In this document: in pieces, positions 17,005 through 25,058 of the stretch
How the letters are laid out: each line of letters starts with the position of its first letter
How positions within the stretch are numbered: position 1 is the stretch's first letter
Origin: Bacteroides faecalis
GTDB lineage: Bacteria > Bacteroidota > Bacteroidia > Bacteroidales > Bacteroidaceae
NCBI RefSeq assembly: GCF_003865075.1
Contig: NZ_BHWB01000005.1
Location: 305,745-369,744 of the forward strand
DNA length: 64,000 nt
Direction of reading: 5' to 3'
Made by a program: the position numbers and the translations under genes
The notes under the pieces: generated by a model
What the model was told of the DNA's origin: nothing
Databases searched by the model: none
Seen by the model: the letters and a program-made list of their open reading frames with translations, nothing else

Positions 17005-17325
17005 ATGGAAGAGAACAGAAATGATATTGAGATACTCAAAGCAATGATAAAGGAAAACTTTGAGGAACAACGAAAACTGATTGCCAAGCTGGAAACGGCT
17101 CTGGAAGCAGTAACCAGTTTCAACGGCAAGCAAATGCTGGACAGCCGGGATATGCGCCTGATGCTGAAAGTATGCGACCGGACACTGATCCGCTGGCGTA
17201 ATTCCGGCAAACTCCCATTTTTCAAACTCAGCGGCAAGATTTACTTCTGGGCTTCTGACGTATATAAATTCCTGAGAGAAGAATGTCTAAACGAAGATTT
17301 CATATCCGATTCTATTAACTCATAA
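17005..17325 (+). CDS. helix-turn-helix (excisionase-type) DNA-binding protein
   Basis: A 106-aa protein. Residues 1-38 form a charged coiled-coil-like helix (DIEILKAMIKENFEEQRKLIAKLETALEAV). Residues 45-100 are a MerR/excisionase-like winged HTH (DMRLMLKVCDRTLIRWRNSGKLPFFKLSGKIYFWASDVYKFL). Such proteins are standard in Bacteroides conjugative elements, where they control excision or tra genes. The next HTH gene starts 13 bases downstream, and the two and the methyltransferase probably form one operon. Its target is not known. Confidence 0.75.
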   Translation: MEENRNDIEILKAMIKENFEEQRKLIAKLETALEAVTSFNGKQMLDSRDMRLMLKVCDRTLIRWRNSGKLPFFKLSGKIYFWASDVYKFLREECLNEDFISDSINS

Positions 17326-17337
17326 ATAAAAATTCAC

Positions 17338-17685
17338 ATGGAAAATCAAGCTAAAGTAATCGTCATAGAACGAAACAAATTCGCATCACTTGTCAAATCA
17401 CACCGCAAATGTCTTCAGATGCTGAACATCCTGACCTACATCTACACAGTTAAGGAAGTAAGCCTGACCCTGACCTTGCAGGAAATCTGTGAAGTCCTGC
17501 ACATGACTCCCGAGGAAGTGGAGATACAGCGACAGAAAGGATATATCCGCTTCACGACACAGAAAGGGATGACCGTCTATGAAATCACGGACCTGCTCCG
17601 ATTGGAGAATATGCTGGAGATGGGGAGTGTCTATCGTAAGATCGACAAAAAAGTAATGAATCTCGAACCTCTAAATAATGAATAA
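17338..17685 (+). CDS. small helix-turn-helix protein of the conjugative element
   Basis: A 115-aa protein. The middle (TLQEICEVLHMTPEEVEIQRQKGYIRFTTQKGMTVYEITDLLRLENML) reads as a helix-turn-helix with a recognition wing, similar in style to the preceding gene, with which it forms a common tandem pair in such elements. The N-terminal 40 residues are a basic helix. It starts 13 bases after its neighbour and ends 4 bases before the methyltransferase ATG, so all are likely cotranscribed. A regulatory role is inferred. Confidence 0.65.
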   Translation: MENQAKVIVIERNKFASLVKSHRKCLQMLNILTYIYTVKEVSLTLTLQEICEVLHMTPEEVEIQRQKGYIRFTTQKGMTVYEITDLLRLENMLEMGSVYRKIDKKVMNLEPLNNE

Positions 17686-17688
17686 ACA

Positions 17689-18960
17689 ATGAAAGAAGAA
17701 GAGCAAGACAAGAAACAGCGGAAGCGTCTGGTACACGCTTCTCTGTTTAGTGGATTCGGCGCCCCAGACCTGGCTGCCGAATGAATGGGATGGCAGAATG
17801 CCTTCCATTGTGAGATAGACGATTTTTGTAATACCATTTTAAATTACTGGTTTAAAGATGCAAAAAGTTATACAGATGTCGCAACGACAGATTTCAGAGA
17901 ATGGAGAGGAAAAATCAATGTCCTTACAGGAGGTTTTCCTTGTCAACCATTCTCTGTCGCAGGCCAAAGAAAAGGAGCGGATGATAACCGTTACCTCTGG
18001 CCTCATATGCTCAGGGCCATACATGAGATCAGGCCCGATTGGGTCATTGGTGAGAACGTTGCTGGCATCCTCACGATGGTACAGCCCGGCCAGGAGACTG
18101 AAGTGGGAAGTCAGTCCACTCTATTCGGAGAGAGTGAGCCTGTATTTAAAAGACGGCAGCAATATGTTGTTGAAACCATTTGCCGTGATCTTGAACGTGA
18201 AGGATATTCCGTCCAGCCGGTACTTATACCGGCTTGTGCCGTCGGAGCTCCCCACCGCCGGGACCGGGTATGGTTTATTGCCCACCGTGACAGCCCAGGA
18301 TTACAAGCGCAGGGGACCGAACAGCCGCCAGCAGGGATTGCCGGAGATGATCCATGAAATACTCCTTCCCACTCCATTGGCTACGGAGATACACCATCCG
18401 GAAAGGGTTCACAAATGGAAACAGGCCCATGCTCCATCCCTGCACAGCCAGCTCAAAGGGGAGAAGAAACCCAACGGATTGAGCGACTTTCTGGACTTTT
18501 ACGGGATGCTGCTGCCCACCCCGGTAGCCAGCGATGCCGGTGTGGGTGCGGTAATGGGGAAAAACGACAAGATCATAGTGACACCGAAAGGAAAGGTGAG
18601 AAAGATCAATCAGAAAGGCCATGTCTGGAGTGTAGGGCTTGGGAGGATGGCGGAGCTTCTGCCCACTCCGACAGCGAGGGACTGGAAGGGCGCGGCAAGC
18701 CCGGAAAGTCTGGAGAAGAGAGGCCGGATACCGGAAAAGAACAGCCTGCCCGATTTCTTCGCCCGGACTGGAAAGAGTTTCCAGCTGAATCCCCTGTTTG
18801 TAGCCGAGATGATGGGCTTCCCCCCCGACTGGACGGTATCTCCTTTTCTCGGTGAAGACAGGCATCCATTAAAGGATACGGGAACGCTATCGTCCCCCAG
18901 GTAGTCTACGAGATATTTAAAGCAATAGAAGAAACCTATAAATTAAACAGTCATGAATAA
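17689..18960 (+). CDS. C5 cytosine DNA methyltransferase with three in-frame TGA codons
   Basis: Read through, the frame encodes 423 residues. Motifs in order: LFSGFGAPDLAAE (motif I, residues 19-31), GGFPCQPFSVAGQR (motif IV with the catalytic Cys), ENVAG (motif VI), APHRRDRVWFIAH (motif VIII), and near the end GNAIVPQVV (motif X). All motifs share one frame, interrupted by TGA at 17782-17784 (codon 32), 18355-18357 (codon 223) and 18853-18855 (codon 389). Each sits where family members carry, or the context suits, tryptophan (AAE-x-MGW, DDP-x-NTP, FSR-x-RQAS), and each is followed by A. Without read-through the enzyme is dead. The stop overlaps the antirepressor start. A second long frame overlaps most of the gene. 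Call as methyltransferase is sure; call as functional is open. Confidence 0.8.
17858..18904 (+). CDS. 348-aa overlapping frame inside the methyltransferase, LLPTPxAxD repeats
   Basis: This frame is open for 1047 bases while overlapping the methyltransferase out of frame. From about residue 60 it reads like a protein seen beside phage and element methyltransferases: SLVRTLLASSRWYSPARRLKW, then four LLPT(P/V)xAxD repeats (LLPTVTAQD, LLPTPLATE, LLPTPVASD, LLPTPTARDWKG), and LNPLFVAEMMGFPPDWT near the C-terminus. The repeats and tryptophans argue that the frame is under selection, giving a dual-coding stretch. The true start is unknown, since the first 55 residues look like translated methyltransferase sequence. 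It may instead be a chance frame made long by codon bias. I give it as plausible. Confidence 0.5.
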   Translation: MQKVIQMSQRQISENGEEKSMSLQEVFLVNHSLSQAKEKERMITVTSGLICSGPYMRSGPIGSLVRTLLASSRWYSPARRLKWEVSPLYSERVSLYLKDGSNMLLKPFAVILNVKDIPSSRYLYRLVPSELPTAGTGYGLLPTVTAQDYKRRGPNSRQQGLPEMIHEILLPTPLATEIHHPERVHKWKQAHAPSLHSQLKGEKKPNGLSDFLDFYGMLLPTPVASDAGVGAVMGKNDKIIVTPKGKVRKINQKGHVWSVGLGRMAELLPTPTARDWKGAASPESLEKRGRIPEKNSLPDFFARTGKSFQLNPLFVAEMMGFPPDWTVSPFLGEDRHPLKDTGTLSSPR

Positions 18961-19726
18961 AGTATCAATATTTGAACATCCTGAGTTCGGACGCATCCGG
19001 ACACTGGAAATTGACGGGAAAATATGGTTCTGCGCCTCAGATGTTGCCGCCGCACTTGGCTACTCCAATCCGAGAGATGCCGTCGTAAGACATTGTAAAC
19101 CAATGGGCGTCGTGGTTTACGACACCCCTACACGCAGTGCCGTCCAGAAAATCAAGTACATCAGCGAAGGGAACGTATACCGGCTGATTGCCGGTAGCAA
19201 GCTGCCTTCCGCTGAGAAATTCGAAAGCTGGATATTTGATGAACTGGTTCCCGAAACACTAAAGAACGGTGGCTATCTTCTTAAGAAGAATGGCGAAACG
19301 GATAATGAACTACTTGCGCGTGCCATATTGCTCGCACAGAACCGTATAAAAGAGCGAGACAGCCGTATTTCAGCATTGGAGAAGGAGAACAACTATGCTA
19401 TCCTGAAACTCAAGCTACAGGCCCCAAAAGTTCAGTATTATGACAAAGTCCTCCAATCCCAAAGCACCTACACGACCACACAGATAGCGAAAGAATTGGG
19501 AATGACTGCCGGTATGCTGAACAAACGGCTTCGATGGGCAGGCATCCAGTTCCGTCAATCCGGTCAATGGCTGCTCAAAGCTCCTTATCAGAATCAAGGC
19601 TATACGGCAACCCGGACCCATGTATGGGAAAGCCGCACAGGAGAAACCGGCACGGCCATGTTGACCGTTTGGACGGAAAAGGGTCGGTTATTCATACATT
19701 ATCTTTTTGAGGCTTATCTGGTATAG
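18953..19726 (+). CDS. phage-type antirepressor (Bro-N plus KilAC)
   Basis: A 257-aa protein. Residues 1-105 form a BRO N-terminal DNA-binding domain (FEHPEFGRIRTLEIDGKIWFCASDVAAALGYSNPRDAVVRHC, then SEGNVYRLIAGSKLPSAEKFESWIFDELVPETL). A coiled-coil linker follows (ERDSRISALEKENNY), then a KilA-C/ANT domain from about 155 to the end (YTTTQIAKELGMTAGMLNKRLRWAGIQFRQSGQWLL). Such proteins oppose a repressor or act as regulators in phages and conjugative elements. The ATG overlaps the methyltransferase end, so translation is probably coupled. It is the last gene of the plus-strand module, which ends in the terminator at 19751. Confidence 0.85.
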   Translation: MNKVSIFEHPEFGRIRTLEIDGKIWFCASDVAAALGYSNPRDAVVRHCKPMGVVVYDTPTRSAVQKIKYISEGNVYRLIAGSKLPSAEKFESWIFDELVPETLKNGGYLLKKNGETDNELLARAILLAQNRIKERDSRISALEKENNYAILKLKLQAPKVQYYDKVLQSQSTYTTTQIAKELGMTAGMLNKRLRWAGIQFRQSGQWLLKAPYQNQGYTATRTHVWESRTGETGTAMLTVWTEKGRLFIHYLFEAYLV

Positions 19727-19750
19727 CCGGAATATAAGACTGGGATAAAT

Positions 19751-19787
19751 AAAAAAGCTACTGAAACAAAAATTCAGTAGCTTTTTT
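19751..19787. terminator. bidirectional terminator between the plus module and the tra operon
   Basis: AAAAAAGCTACTGAA and TTCAGTAGCTTTTTT are exact complements with an A-rich loop. T-runs on both strands end the antirepressor transcript and the long minus-strand tra transcript. Confidence 0.9.
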
Positions 19788-19804
19788 ATTGCTTTCAATT
19801 GATA

Positions 19805-20290
19805 CTATCTCAACCGTGGTCCCGTTTTCTTCTTTTCTTTCACAGGCACAATCTCTTGTCGGGGTGCTTCTTGCGGCCTTATCCTTTCACTTACAGTCTC
19901 ACTCTGAAGAAGCCTGTTTAAATACCGGAGGTCCTTCAGCAATTTCTGTTTGCATTCTATCTCCAGGGAATGGGCCATATTCGACATCGGGCTGGTACTT
20001 TTCTTGACAAGCGGACCGTTCAGGAGATCATCTTCTATATACAGGGTATAACGCTTCAAAATCCCTTCAATATCCTTCGGCGTTTCAGCGGCATCAATCG
20101 CCTCCTGAATGGCCTTATAATTCTTATCCATATAACAGGCCTTATACAAGTCATCGGCATGCCAGTCAAAGAAATGAAGATAGTTTTTTCCCAGTTGCTG
20201 GTTATACTCTTTTATATCGCTTTCCACAACCCCTTTCTTCTTGTCAAGATATTGCTGCAATTGTTCGATCCTTAAATCACTTTTATCCAT
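19805..20290 (-). CDS. unknown protein A at the end of the tra operon
   Basis: A 161-aa protein of soluble, largely helical character with no signal peptide. It shares a pattern with the 175-aa protein at 20818: L-HFF-W-A---YK, then a hydrophobic helix, then LLNG and AH-LE-ECKQ. The two are clearly paralogs in one operon, separated by the DUF3872 gene. The C-terminal 35 residues are basic and proline rich. No function is known to me. The position at the distal end of tra suggests an accessory role in transfer or entry. Confidence 0.6.
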   Translation of the reverse strand: MDKSDLRIEQLQQYLDKKKGVVESDIKEYNQQLGKNYLHFFDWHADDLYKACYMDKNYKAIQEAIDAAETPKDIEGILKRYTLYIEDDLLNGPLVKKSTSPMSNMAHSLEIECKQKLLKDLRYLNRLLQSETVSERIRPQEAPRQEIVPVKEKKKTGPRLR

Positions 20291-20301
20291 TGTTGTCCGA
20301 T

Positions 20302-20766
20302 TTATAGTTCCATGTCCGTTTCAGTTTTGCTCTGAAAGGATATATCCAGTTCTCTTTCCTGATGGAAATTATCCGCTATCACGAATTTAATCTCCGCATT
20401 CTTGCTGCTTCGGTTATGATAGAAGAGCGTGAATACCTGGCGGCAGGGATCGCTGTCATCCAACTCCGCTATCGAATCCAACGGTTGCATCTCCCGGTTC
20501 ACCAGATAGACCTTCTTCTTGTCGTACACCTCGCCGCTGCCCTCCATCTGTATATAACCGATTTGATAGCCGGCTTCCTCATAGTTTCCGCTACGATTGA
20601 GTGTCAGACGAATCTCCACGGTTTCATCCGGGGAAATGGTCTTCTGGAGATACCAGGACGTTAGCGAGAAATCATAAGCCTGCTGTACTTCCAATTTATC
20701 ATCACAGCCACCCAGCAGGCAAAGCAATGTGAGCATGATACCACTTATTATTAATTTCATCTTCAT
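20302..20766 (-). CDS. traQ: TraQ-type conjugal transfer lipoprotein (DUF3872)
   Basis: A 154-aa lipoprotein with the signal IMLTLLCLLGG-C20. The mature part is an all-beta DUF3872-like domain (AYDFSLTSWYLQKTISPDETVEIRLTLNRSGNY, then FTLFYHNRSSKNAEIKFVIADN). In CTnDOT-type elements this family is encoded at the end of the tra operon and is thought to sit in the envelope part of the mating apparatus. It is 12 bases upstream of the 161-aa gene. Confidence 0.75.
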   Translation of the reverse strand: MKMKLIISGIMLTLLCLLGGCDDKLEVQQAYDFSLTSWYLQKTISPDETVEIRLTLNRSGNYEEAGYQIGYIQMEGSGEVYDKKKVYLVNREMQPLDSIAELDDSDPCRQVFTLFYHNRSSKNAEIKFVIADNFHQERELDISFQSKTETDMEL

Positions 20767-20817
20767 GATTTTACGTATTACTAAATGAATAATTTACTTG
20801 ATTGAGTCCGTTGTCGG

Positions 20818-21345
20818 CTAACGCCTGATGCCCGTTTTTATCTTTCTTTCAGGCGGCTCTTCTCTCTTCTTTTCTGTTTTATTAGCCGTCTGTTGCAAAT
20901 TCTCTTCGGGAGGCGTTTGCGCAAGGATATTCGCGAATTCCCGGTAATCCCTAACCAACTGCTGCATACACTCCAACTTCAGGAAATGGGCAACATTCGT
21001 TGTCCGGCTGGAACTGTTACAATCCACCTGACCGTTCAACAGTTTGCTCTCACAGTAAGCAATGTTGTCCTCAACAATATTCCGAACCGTATCCATGTCC
21101 TTTGCCCCGTCCACCGCCTGCCGGAGTATCTTATAACACCCGGACATAAAATGAGACTTATACAGGCTCTCCGCATTCCATTCGAAAAAGTGCAGGAAAT
21201 TCCCATTCATCTTCTTGCTTTGTTCACGTATGTCCCGGTCTTCCCGGTTTATTTTCATATCCAGCCAATGAAGCATCTCATCCACGTTCCAATTGCCTTG
21301 TTCCATACTATTGCCGCTAATTAAAAATGTACTTGACACCGACAA
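20818..21345 (-). CDS. unknown protein B, paralog of the 161-aa protein
   Basis: A 175-aa helical protein with NFLHFFEWNAESLYKSHFM, SKLLNGQ and VAHFLKLECMQQLVRDY, the same order of motifs as the gene at 19805. Its start overlaps the end of traO by 29 bases in another frame. An alternative ATG inside (M at residue 13 or 24) would remove the overlap and align better with the paralog. The function is unknown. It takes the place where traP (a zinc-finger primase-like gene) lies in some related operons. Confidence 0.6.
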   Translation of the reverse strand: MSVSSTFLISGNSMEQGNWNVDEMLHWLDMKINREDRDIREQSKKMNGNFLHFFEWNAESLYKSHFMSGCYKILRQAVDGAKDMDTVRNIVEDNIAYCESKLLNGQVDCNSSSRTTNVAHFLKLECMQQLVRDYREFANILAQTPPEENLQQTANKTEKKREEPPERKIKTGIRR

Positions 21346-21901
21346 CTACCGCCGTGTGGAAATTCCCCACGGATGATCCGAAGAATATCCTCTGGCGGAC
21401 ATTGAAAAGAAAAACCAGCCTGTCGGAAAGGAACGCCTCCATCTCGAAAGCCGGGGCAAAACCATAAATGAAGCATCCGTCATTCTTTAAAGTCGCCCCG
21501 TCATAGAGCAGCTTGCAGTTCCAGTTGGTCGTCTCATAACCCGCCAGAGCGGAAAGACCGGCAGAGAAGAACACGTTCCTGCCACGGTCCGAGAAGAACG
21601 GCACGAAATAGCCTACCTCTCCGGTAAACTGCGCTTTGGGAATCGCAATGTCCTTGTAGGAATAGTGCTTCTTCACATAATCCGCCCCGAACAGCCAGCG
21701 GGAATGGTTCCGGTTATACCGGCTCAGAGCCACTCCGAGCTGAAAGTTACCACGCAGATGCTTCACATTCGAACCGAAGTCGTCCACACCGCCTAACATG
21801 AGCTGGATACCTTTCTGTCCCGGCAGGTAACGCTGGGCAAAGCATTCGCCTGCCACAAAGGGCAGACAAATGCATAACATAATAAATAAAACTCTTTTCA
21901 T
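21317..21901 (-). CDS. traO: conjugative transfer protein TraO
   Basis: A 194-aa protein with a signal peptide (residues 1-22, ending ECFAQ). It has the TraO-family pattern RYLPGQKGIQLMLGGVDDF, then a small outer-membrane beta-barrel-like sequence (FQLGVALSRYNRNHSRWLFGADYVKKHYSY, VGVKYIFN at the end). In Bacteroidota type IV systems it is part of the envelope complex. It lies two bases downstream of traN. Confidence 0.85.
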   Translation of the reverse strand: MKRVLFIMLCICLPFVAGECFAQRYLPGQKGIQLMLGGVDDFGSNVKHLRGNFQLGVALSRYNRNHSRWLFGADYVKKHYSYKDIAIPKAQFTGEVGYFVPFFSDRGRNVFFSAGLSALAGYETTNWNCKLLYDGATLKNDGCFIYGFAPAFEMEAFLSDRLVFLFNVRQRIFFGSSVGNFHTAVVVGVKYIFN

Positions 21902-21903
21902 GA

Positions 21904-22803
21904 TTACTCACCGATTAATTCATTCACAATACGCGCATCCACCAGATCACTGTTCTCCATATAGAACCGCTGGTGACGGCCTCCCCCTTTCTCGTAAATT
22001 TCCACTTCCAGCAACTTGTCGTCAGGAATGACAATCTTCGGGAAGGCATACACGATACGTCCCGTGCTCTTTCCCACGATGCGTGTCAGGGCATTGAGCG
22101 TGCGTACCGGTTCAATATAAGTTTCCTGCCGGGCCGTCCTTTTGGCTATCTTCTTATCCACTATCTTAAACCGCACGAAATCCACATCGAAAGGCACATT
22201 GGAATTGTTCGTCAGGGAAACATGGAAGAATATCAGGTCCTTATGCACATAAATGCCCTTCAAAAGAGCCTGCATCCCGAACTGCCTGCACCCGATATGC
22301 TTCACGTCCCTACGGTCCAGCCGGTGGATGGTGTACATCACGCTGGCAATGACCGTCGGATCTTCCTCGCCCAGTTCCGTGACACGGATGGAACTGCCTC
22401 CCTTCTTTTCTCCCTCGTCCGGGTTCATCCACTGGTCCATATTGATATTCAGCGTGGAAGGCTCCTCCTTATAAACCACATTGAAAGAAAAGAAAGAACC
22501 GTCTCCCGTAATCACGGAGAAGTTCGTCTCGCCCGGAAACTCCTTCACCGCCGCCTTGACACGCACCACATTCTCGACCCCGTCAGCTTTACCTGCGATG
22601 ATATTGTTACTTCCCAGGTCCACGTAACGAACTTCAGTGGGAAAGAGGATATGCACCGTCTTTCCGAAAGTGACCTCTATCTTATAAGGAGTGATATGCT
22701 GGCCCGCCGTCAGAATCCTGACGGGATTTGCCGGTCTTTCTTCCTGTGCGAAACCGGATACCGAGGCCAGTACAGCCATCAATAATGCTATTACTATTTT
22801 CAT
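21904..22803 (-). CDS. traN: conjugative transfer protein TraN (DUF4138)
   Basis: A 299-aa protein with a signal peptide (residues 1-19, GFAQ). It is a beta-sandwich protein of the TraN/DUF4138 family, with YKIEVTFGKTVHILFPTEVRYVDLGSNNIIAGKA near the N-terminus and VSLTNNSNVPFDVDFVRFKIVDKKIAKRTARQE in the middle. It is the presumed VirB9-like partner of TraM in the outer-membrane core. It is uninterrupted, in contrast to several neighbouring genes. Confidence 0.85.
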   Translation of the reverse strand: MKIVIALLMAVLASVSGFAQEERPANPVRILTAGQHITPYKIEVTFGKTVHILFPTEVRYVDLGSNNIIAGKADGVENVVRVKAAVKEFPGETNFSVITGDGSFFSFNVVYKEEPSTLNINMDQWMNPDEGEKKGGSSIRVTELGEEDPTVIASVMYTIHRLDRRDVKHIGCRQFGMQALLKGIYVHKDLIFFHVSLTNNSNVPFDVDFVRFKIVDKKIAKRTARQETYIEPVRTLNALTRIVGKSTGRIVYAFPKIVIPDDKLLEVEIYEKGGGRHQRFYMENSDLVDARIVNELIGE

Positions 22804-22836
22804 TGTCTTATCTTTTTTATTAAAGTGAATAATCCG

Positions 22837-24141
22837 TTATTGTTTCTTTGTGACCAGCAGCACCTTATATCCGGCTTTCAGCGTCACCTTGACCGCACGG
22901 ACCCGCCCGGCAATCAACCGCGTGCCGCCCTGCATGACTCCGCGCGTCAGGTCCATGACCACCTGCTGTCCGGCAGAACGTGCGAATGATACGCTGTTTC
23001 CCATGCTCTCGCTGACCGTCCCAGCCGCATCCTTTGCCGCATTGCGGGTTTCCGATCCGGGAACGAAAATCCCTTTTTGCCCGTCTATATCGTAAGTCGC
23101 CAACTGCACGGGGATGATATTTCCGGCATACTCGATGCTGCTGATCAGGATATCCAGACGCTCTCCCTGTATGACCGCCGCACCCGTTACCAGACTGTTC
23201 TCCGGAACGGTAATACTTCCTGCCTGCAGAGGTTGCAGCAACCGGAGTCTTACCCTGCCTCCCTGCTCAATGGTCTGGTTCTCCGAAATGCAGGCGGCGA
23301 TGGTATTCGTCCCCATTTGGTAGCTGCTCCCGACAGCAGTATTAAAACCGTAATTCCTCTCGACAGTGAGCGAAGCGATAAAAGCGGAATCCGTAACAGG
23401 TCGTGAAAGGCCGGAAGTCGTCTGATACTCCGCCCGCTGAACCGGAACAACTTCCGTGGGTTCTTCTCCGACAGCTTTCTCCCGAACCGTATCCTTGTCA
23501 GGGTTCAGATACTTTGCCGCCATCCTGTAGGAACGCTCCATCAGTTCTTCACGGGTAGCCGCCTTGCTCTTTTCCTTTTCCGCCTCTTCCAGTTTTTTAT
23601 TCAGTTCGTCCACTTTTCTTTCCAGATCGCCGCTTGCCGTCTCTTTGGGAGTTTCATAGAAATCATCCAACTGCCCGGAGATTTGCTCGTAGGTATTAAC
23701 AGACTGTTGCAACCGGTCTCCGTCCTTTTCTTTTTCACCGGTATCGGATGATTTTCCATTATTCATCAATGTCCCGGCAAGCTGCTCCAGCGACTTCATC
23801 CGGCTTTCTTCCTCCACTTCCGCCTGCTGCTTCTCATAGGCGGCGGTCTTCTTATCAACCAGTTTGGCCGTGGTAGGCTCCGGCACGTTCACATTGAATC
23901 CTGAATTTCCGGGAGCTTCCGTCCCGTTTTCCTTGCCGGTGGGGGCAAATATTCAGTACATGACTCCCAGGAAGACCAGCACAAAGGCCGGAATCACAAT
24001 GAACTTCCTTCTTTTTTCCATCTCTTCCGGTGTGAGCACCTTCTTCTCTTTTTCCGGTTCTTCCTTCAAGGCTCTGACGTTTTCCGGCTGTACCGCCGTT
24101 TCTTCTGCCGCTTCGGGCTTTTCCAAATCTTTATCTTCCAT
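22837..24141 (-). CDS. traM: conjugative transfer protein TraM with one in-frame TGA
   Basis: Read through, 434 residues. A cytosolic acidic N-terminus and one membrane helix (KFIVIPAFVLVFLGVMY, residues about 45-62) are directly followed by TGA at 23953-23955 (codon 63) before IFAP. A tryptophan would fit the helix boundary there. A long coiled-coil/linker region and the C-terminal VirB10-like beta domain follow (PENSLVTGAAVIQGERLDILISSIE, residues about 330-400). TraM bridges the inner and outer membranes. The start overlaps the traL stop by one base. The TGA is followed by A, as in the other interrupted genes. If it is not read through, only the cytosolic stub and helix are made. Confidence 0.8.
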
Positions 24142-24401
24142 TACTCGTGGGTTTTAGGGTGATACATTATACTGTCTTTATCCGCCCGGTGGATGGAGTC
24201 CGCCGGATGGACAAACGGCAACTCCTTTTGTGTGCCGTGGGAGAGAAAACGCCCGAAAGCGCGTGTTACGGTGATAGCACATAGAACGGTACTGATAGCC
24301 AGCATGCCCACAAGCACTCCCTTACGCTCTTTTTCGGACAGCTCCTCGCAAACGTTCTTTAGCTTTTCGCTGATCTCTGTCTTTATCTTCCTGCTTTTCA
24401 T
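24141..24401 (-). CDS. traL: conjugative transfer protein TraL (DUF3989-like)
   Basis: An 86-aa protein with a basic, charged N-terminus and one membrane helix (GVLVGMLAISTVLCAITVTRAF, residues about 28-49). It lies between traK and traM, sharing one base with traM, the position and size expected for TraL in CTnDOT-type operons. It is short, intact and probably an inner-membrane assembly factor. Confidence 0.7.
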   Translation of the reverse strand: MKSRKIKTEISEKLKNVCEELSEKERKGVLVGMLAISTVLCAITVTRAFGRFLSHGTQKELPFVHPADSIHRADKDSIMYHPKTHE

Positions 24402-24413
24402 TACCTTATTATA

Positions 24414-25037
24414 TTAGCGTTCAACGGTCCTTATATCCCTGTTTTCCAAAATCTCAAAGCGTTCCGCCATGAAGCCTTGCGGATTATTATCCGACCTGAC
24501 CGTACTCTGCAGGAAGCAACGGGTGACCAGGGAACGCTCGGTGATATTGCTGTTTCGGATAATCATCTGCCGGGCAAAGGTGGTGATCCGGTACGGATAG
24601 TTATCGAAATCACACTGCATGCTGTCCACCAGGACAGTCTGGTTGATATTGCCGCTGATCAGACGGTTATAATAGCCTTTCTCGTTCCAATCCCGGTAAT
24701 AACTATAAAGACTCTTGTCCGCCAGATACATGGCCCGGTTGATATTGGATTCGATAGCGGCCTTATCGGGAGCCAGCGTAAAGAACAGTTCATGCATGCG
24801 GCGCACATGCTCGCGGGCCTCCACCGGACGGTTCAATGCCGCATCCTGGGATAACGCCACTATGAGTGACTTGCCCTGATCCAATACATATACCTTCTCC
24901 CGTTGCTGGTTGGCAAAGAGATAGGACCTTCAAATGGCATACGTAGTCAGCGAGGCGCAAATGCCCAGAAAGACCAACGTGAACAGACGGATCTGCCTGA
25001 ACGAGGATTCGATGTTTTTTAAACTTTTAAATTCCAT
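24414..25037 (-). CDS. traK: conjugative transfer protein TraK with one in-frame TGA
   Basis: From ATG at 25037 the frame gives 207 residues, a normal length for TraK. The N-terminus MEFKSLKNIESSFRQIRLF and membrane helix TLVFLGICASLTTYAI lead straight to TGA at 24930-24932 (codon 36), then RSYLFANQQREKVYVLDQGKSLIVAL. Family members typically have tryptophan at this helix end. The rest is an intact VirB8-like periplasmic domain. The TGA is followed by A. A restart downstream would lose the membrane anchor, so the product is functional only if UGA is read as an amino acid. Confidence 0.85.
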
Positions 25038-25058
25038 AATTTTATGTTTTTTCAATTT

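Noticed and set aside
16764..17024. 86-codon plus-strand frame before the HTH gene
   Set aside because: It crosses a terminator-type hairpin, has AT-driven composition and no family features.
18415..18855. Independent 146-codon gene starting at 18415
   Set aside because: It is the methyltransferase frame between two TGA codons and leads into motif X, not a separate gene.
22837..23892. Methionine at 23892 as the TraM start
   Set aside because: This would remove the membrane helix, which is present in the same frame just upstream of a TGA.
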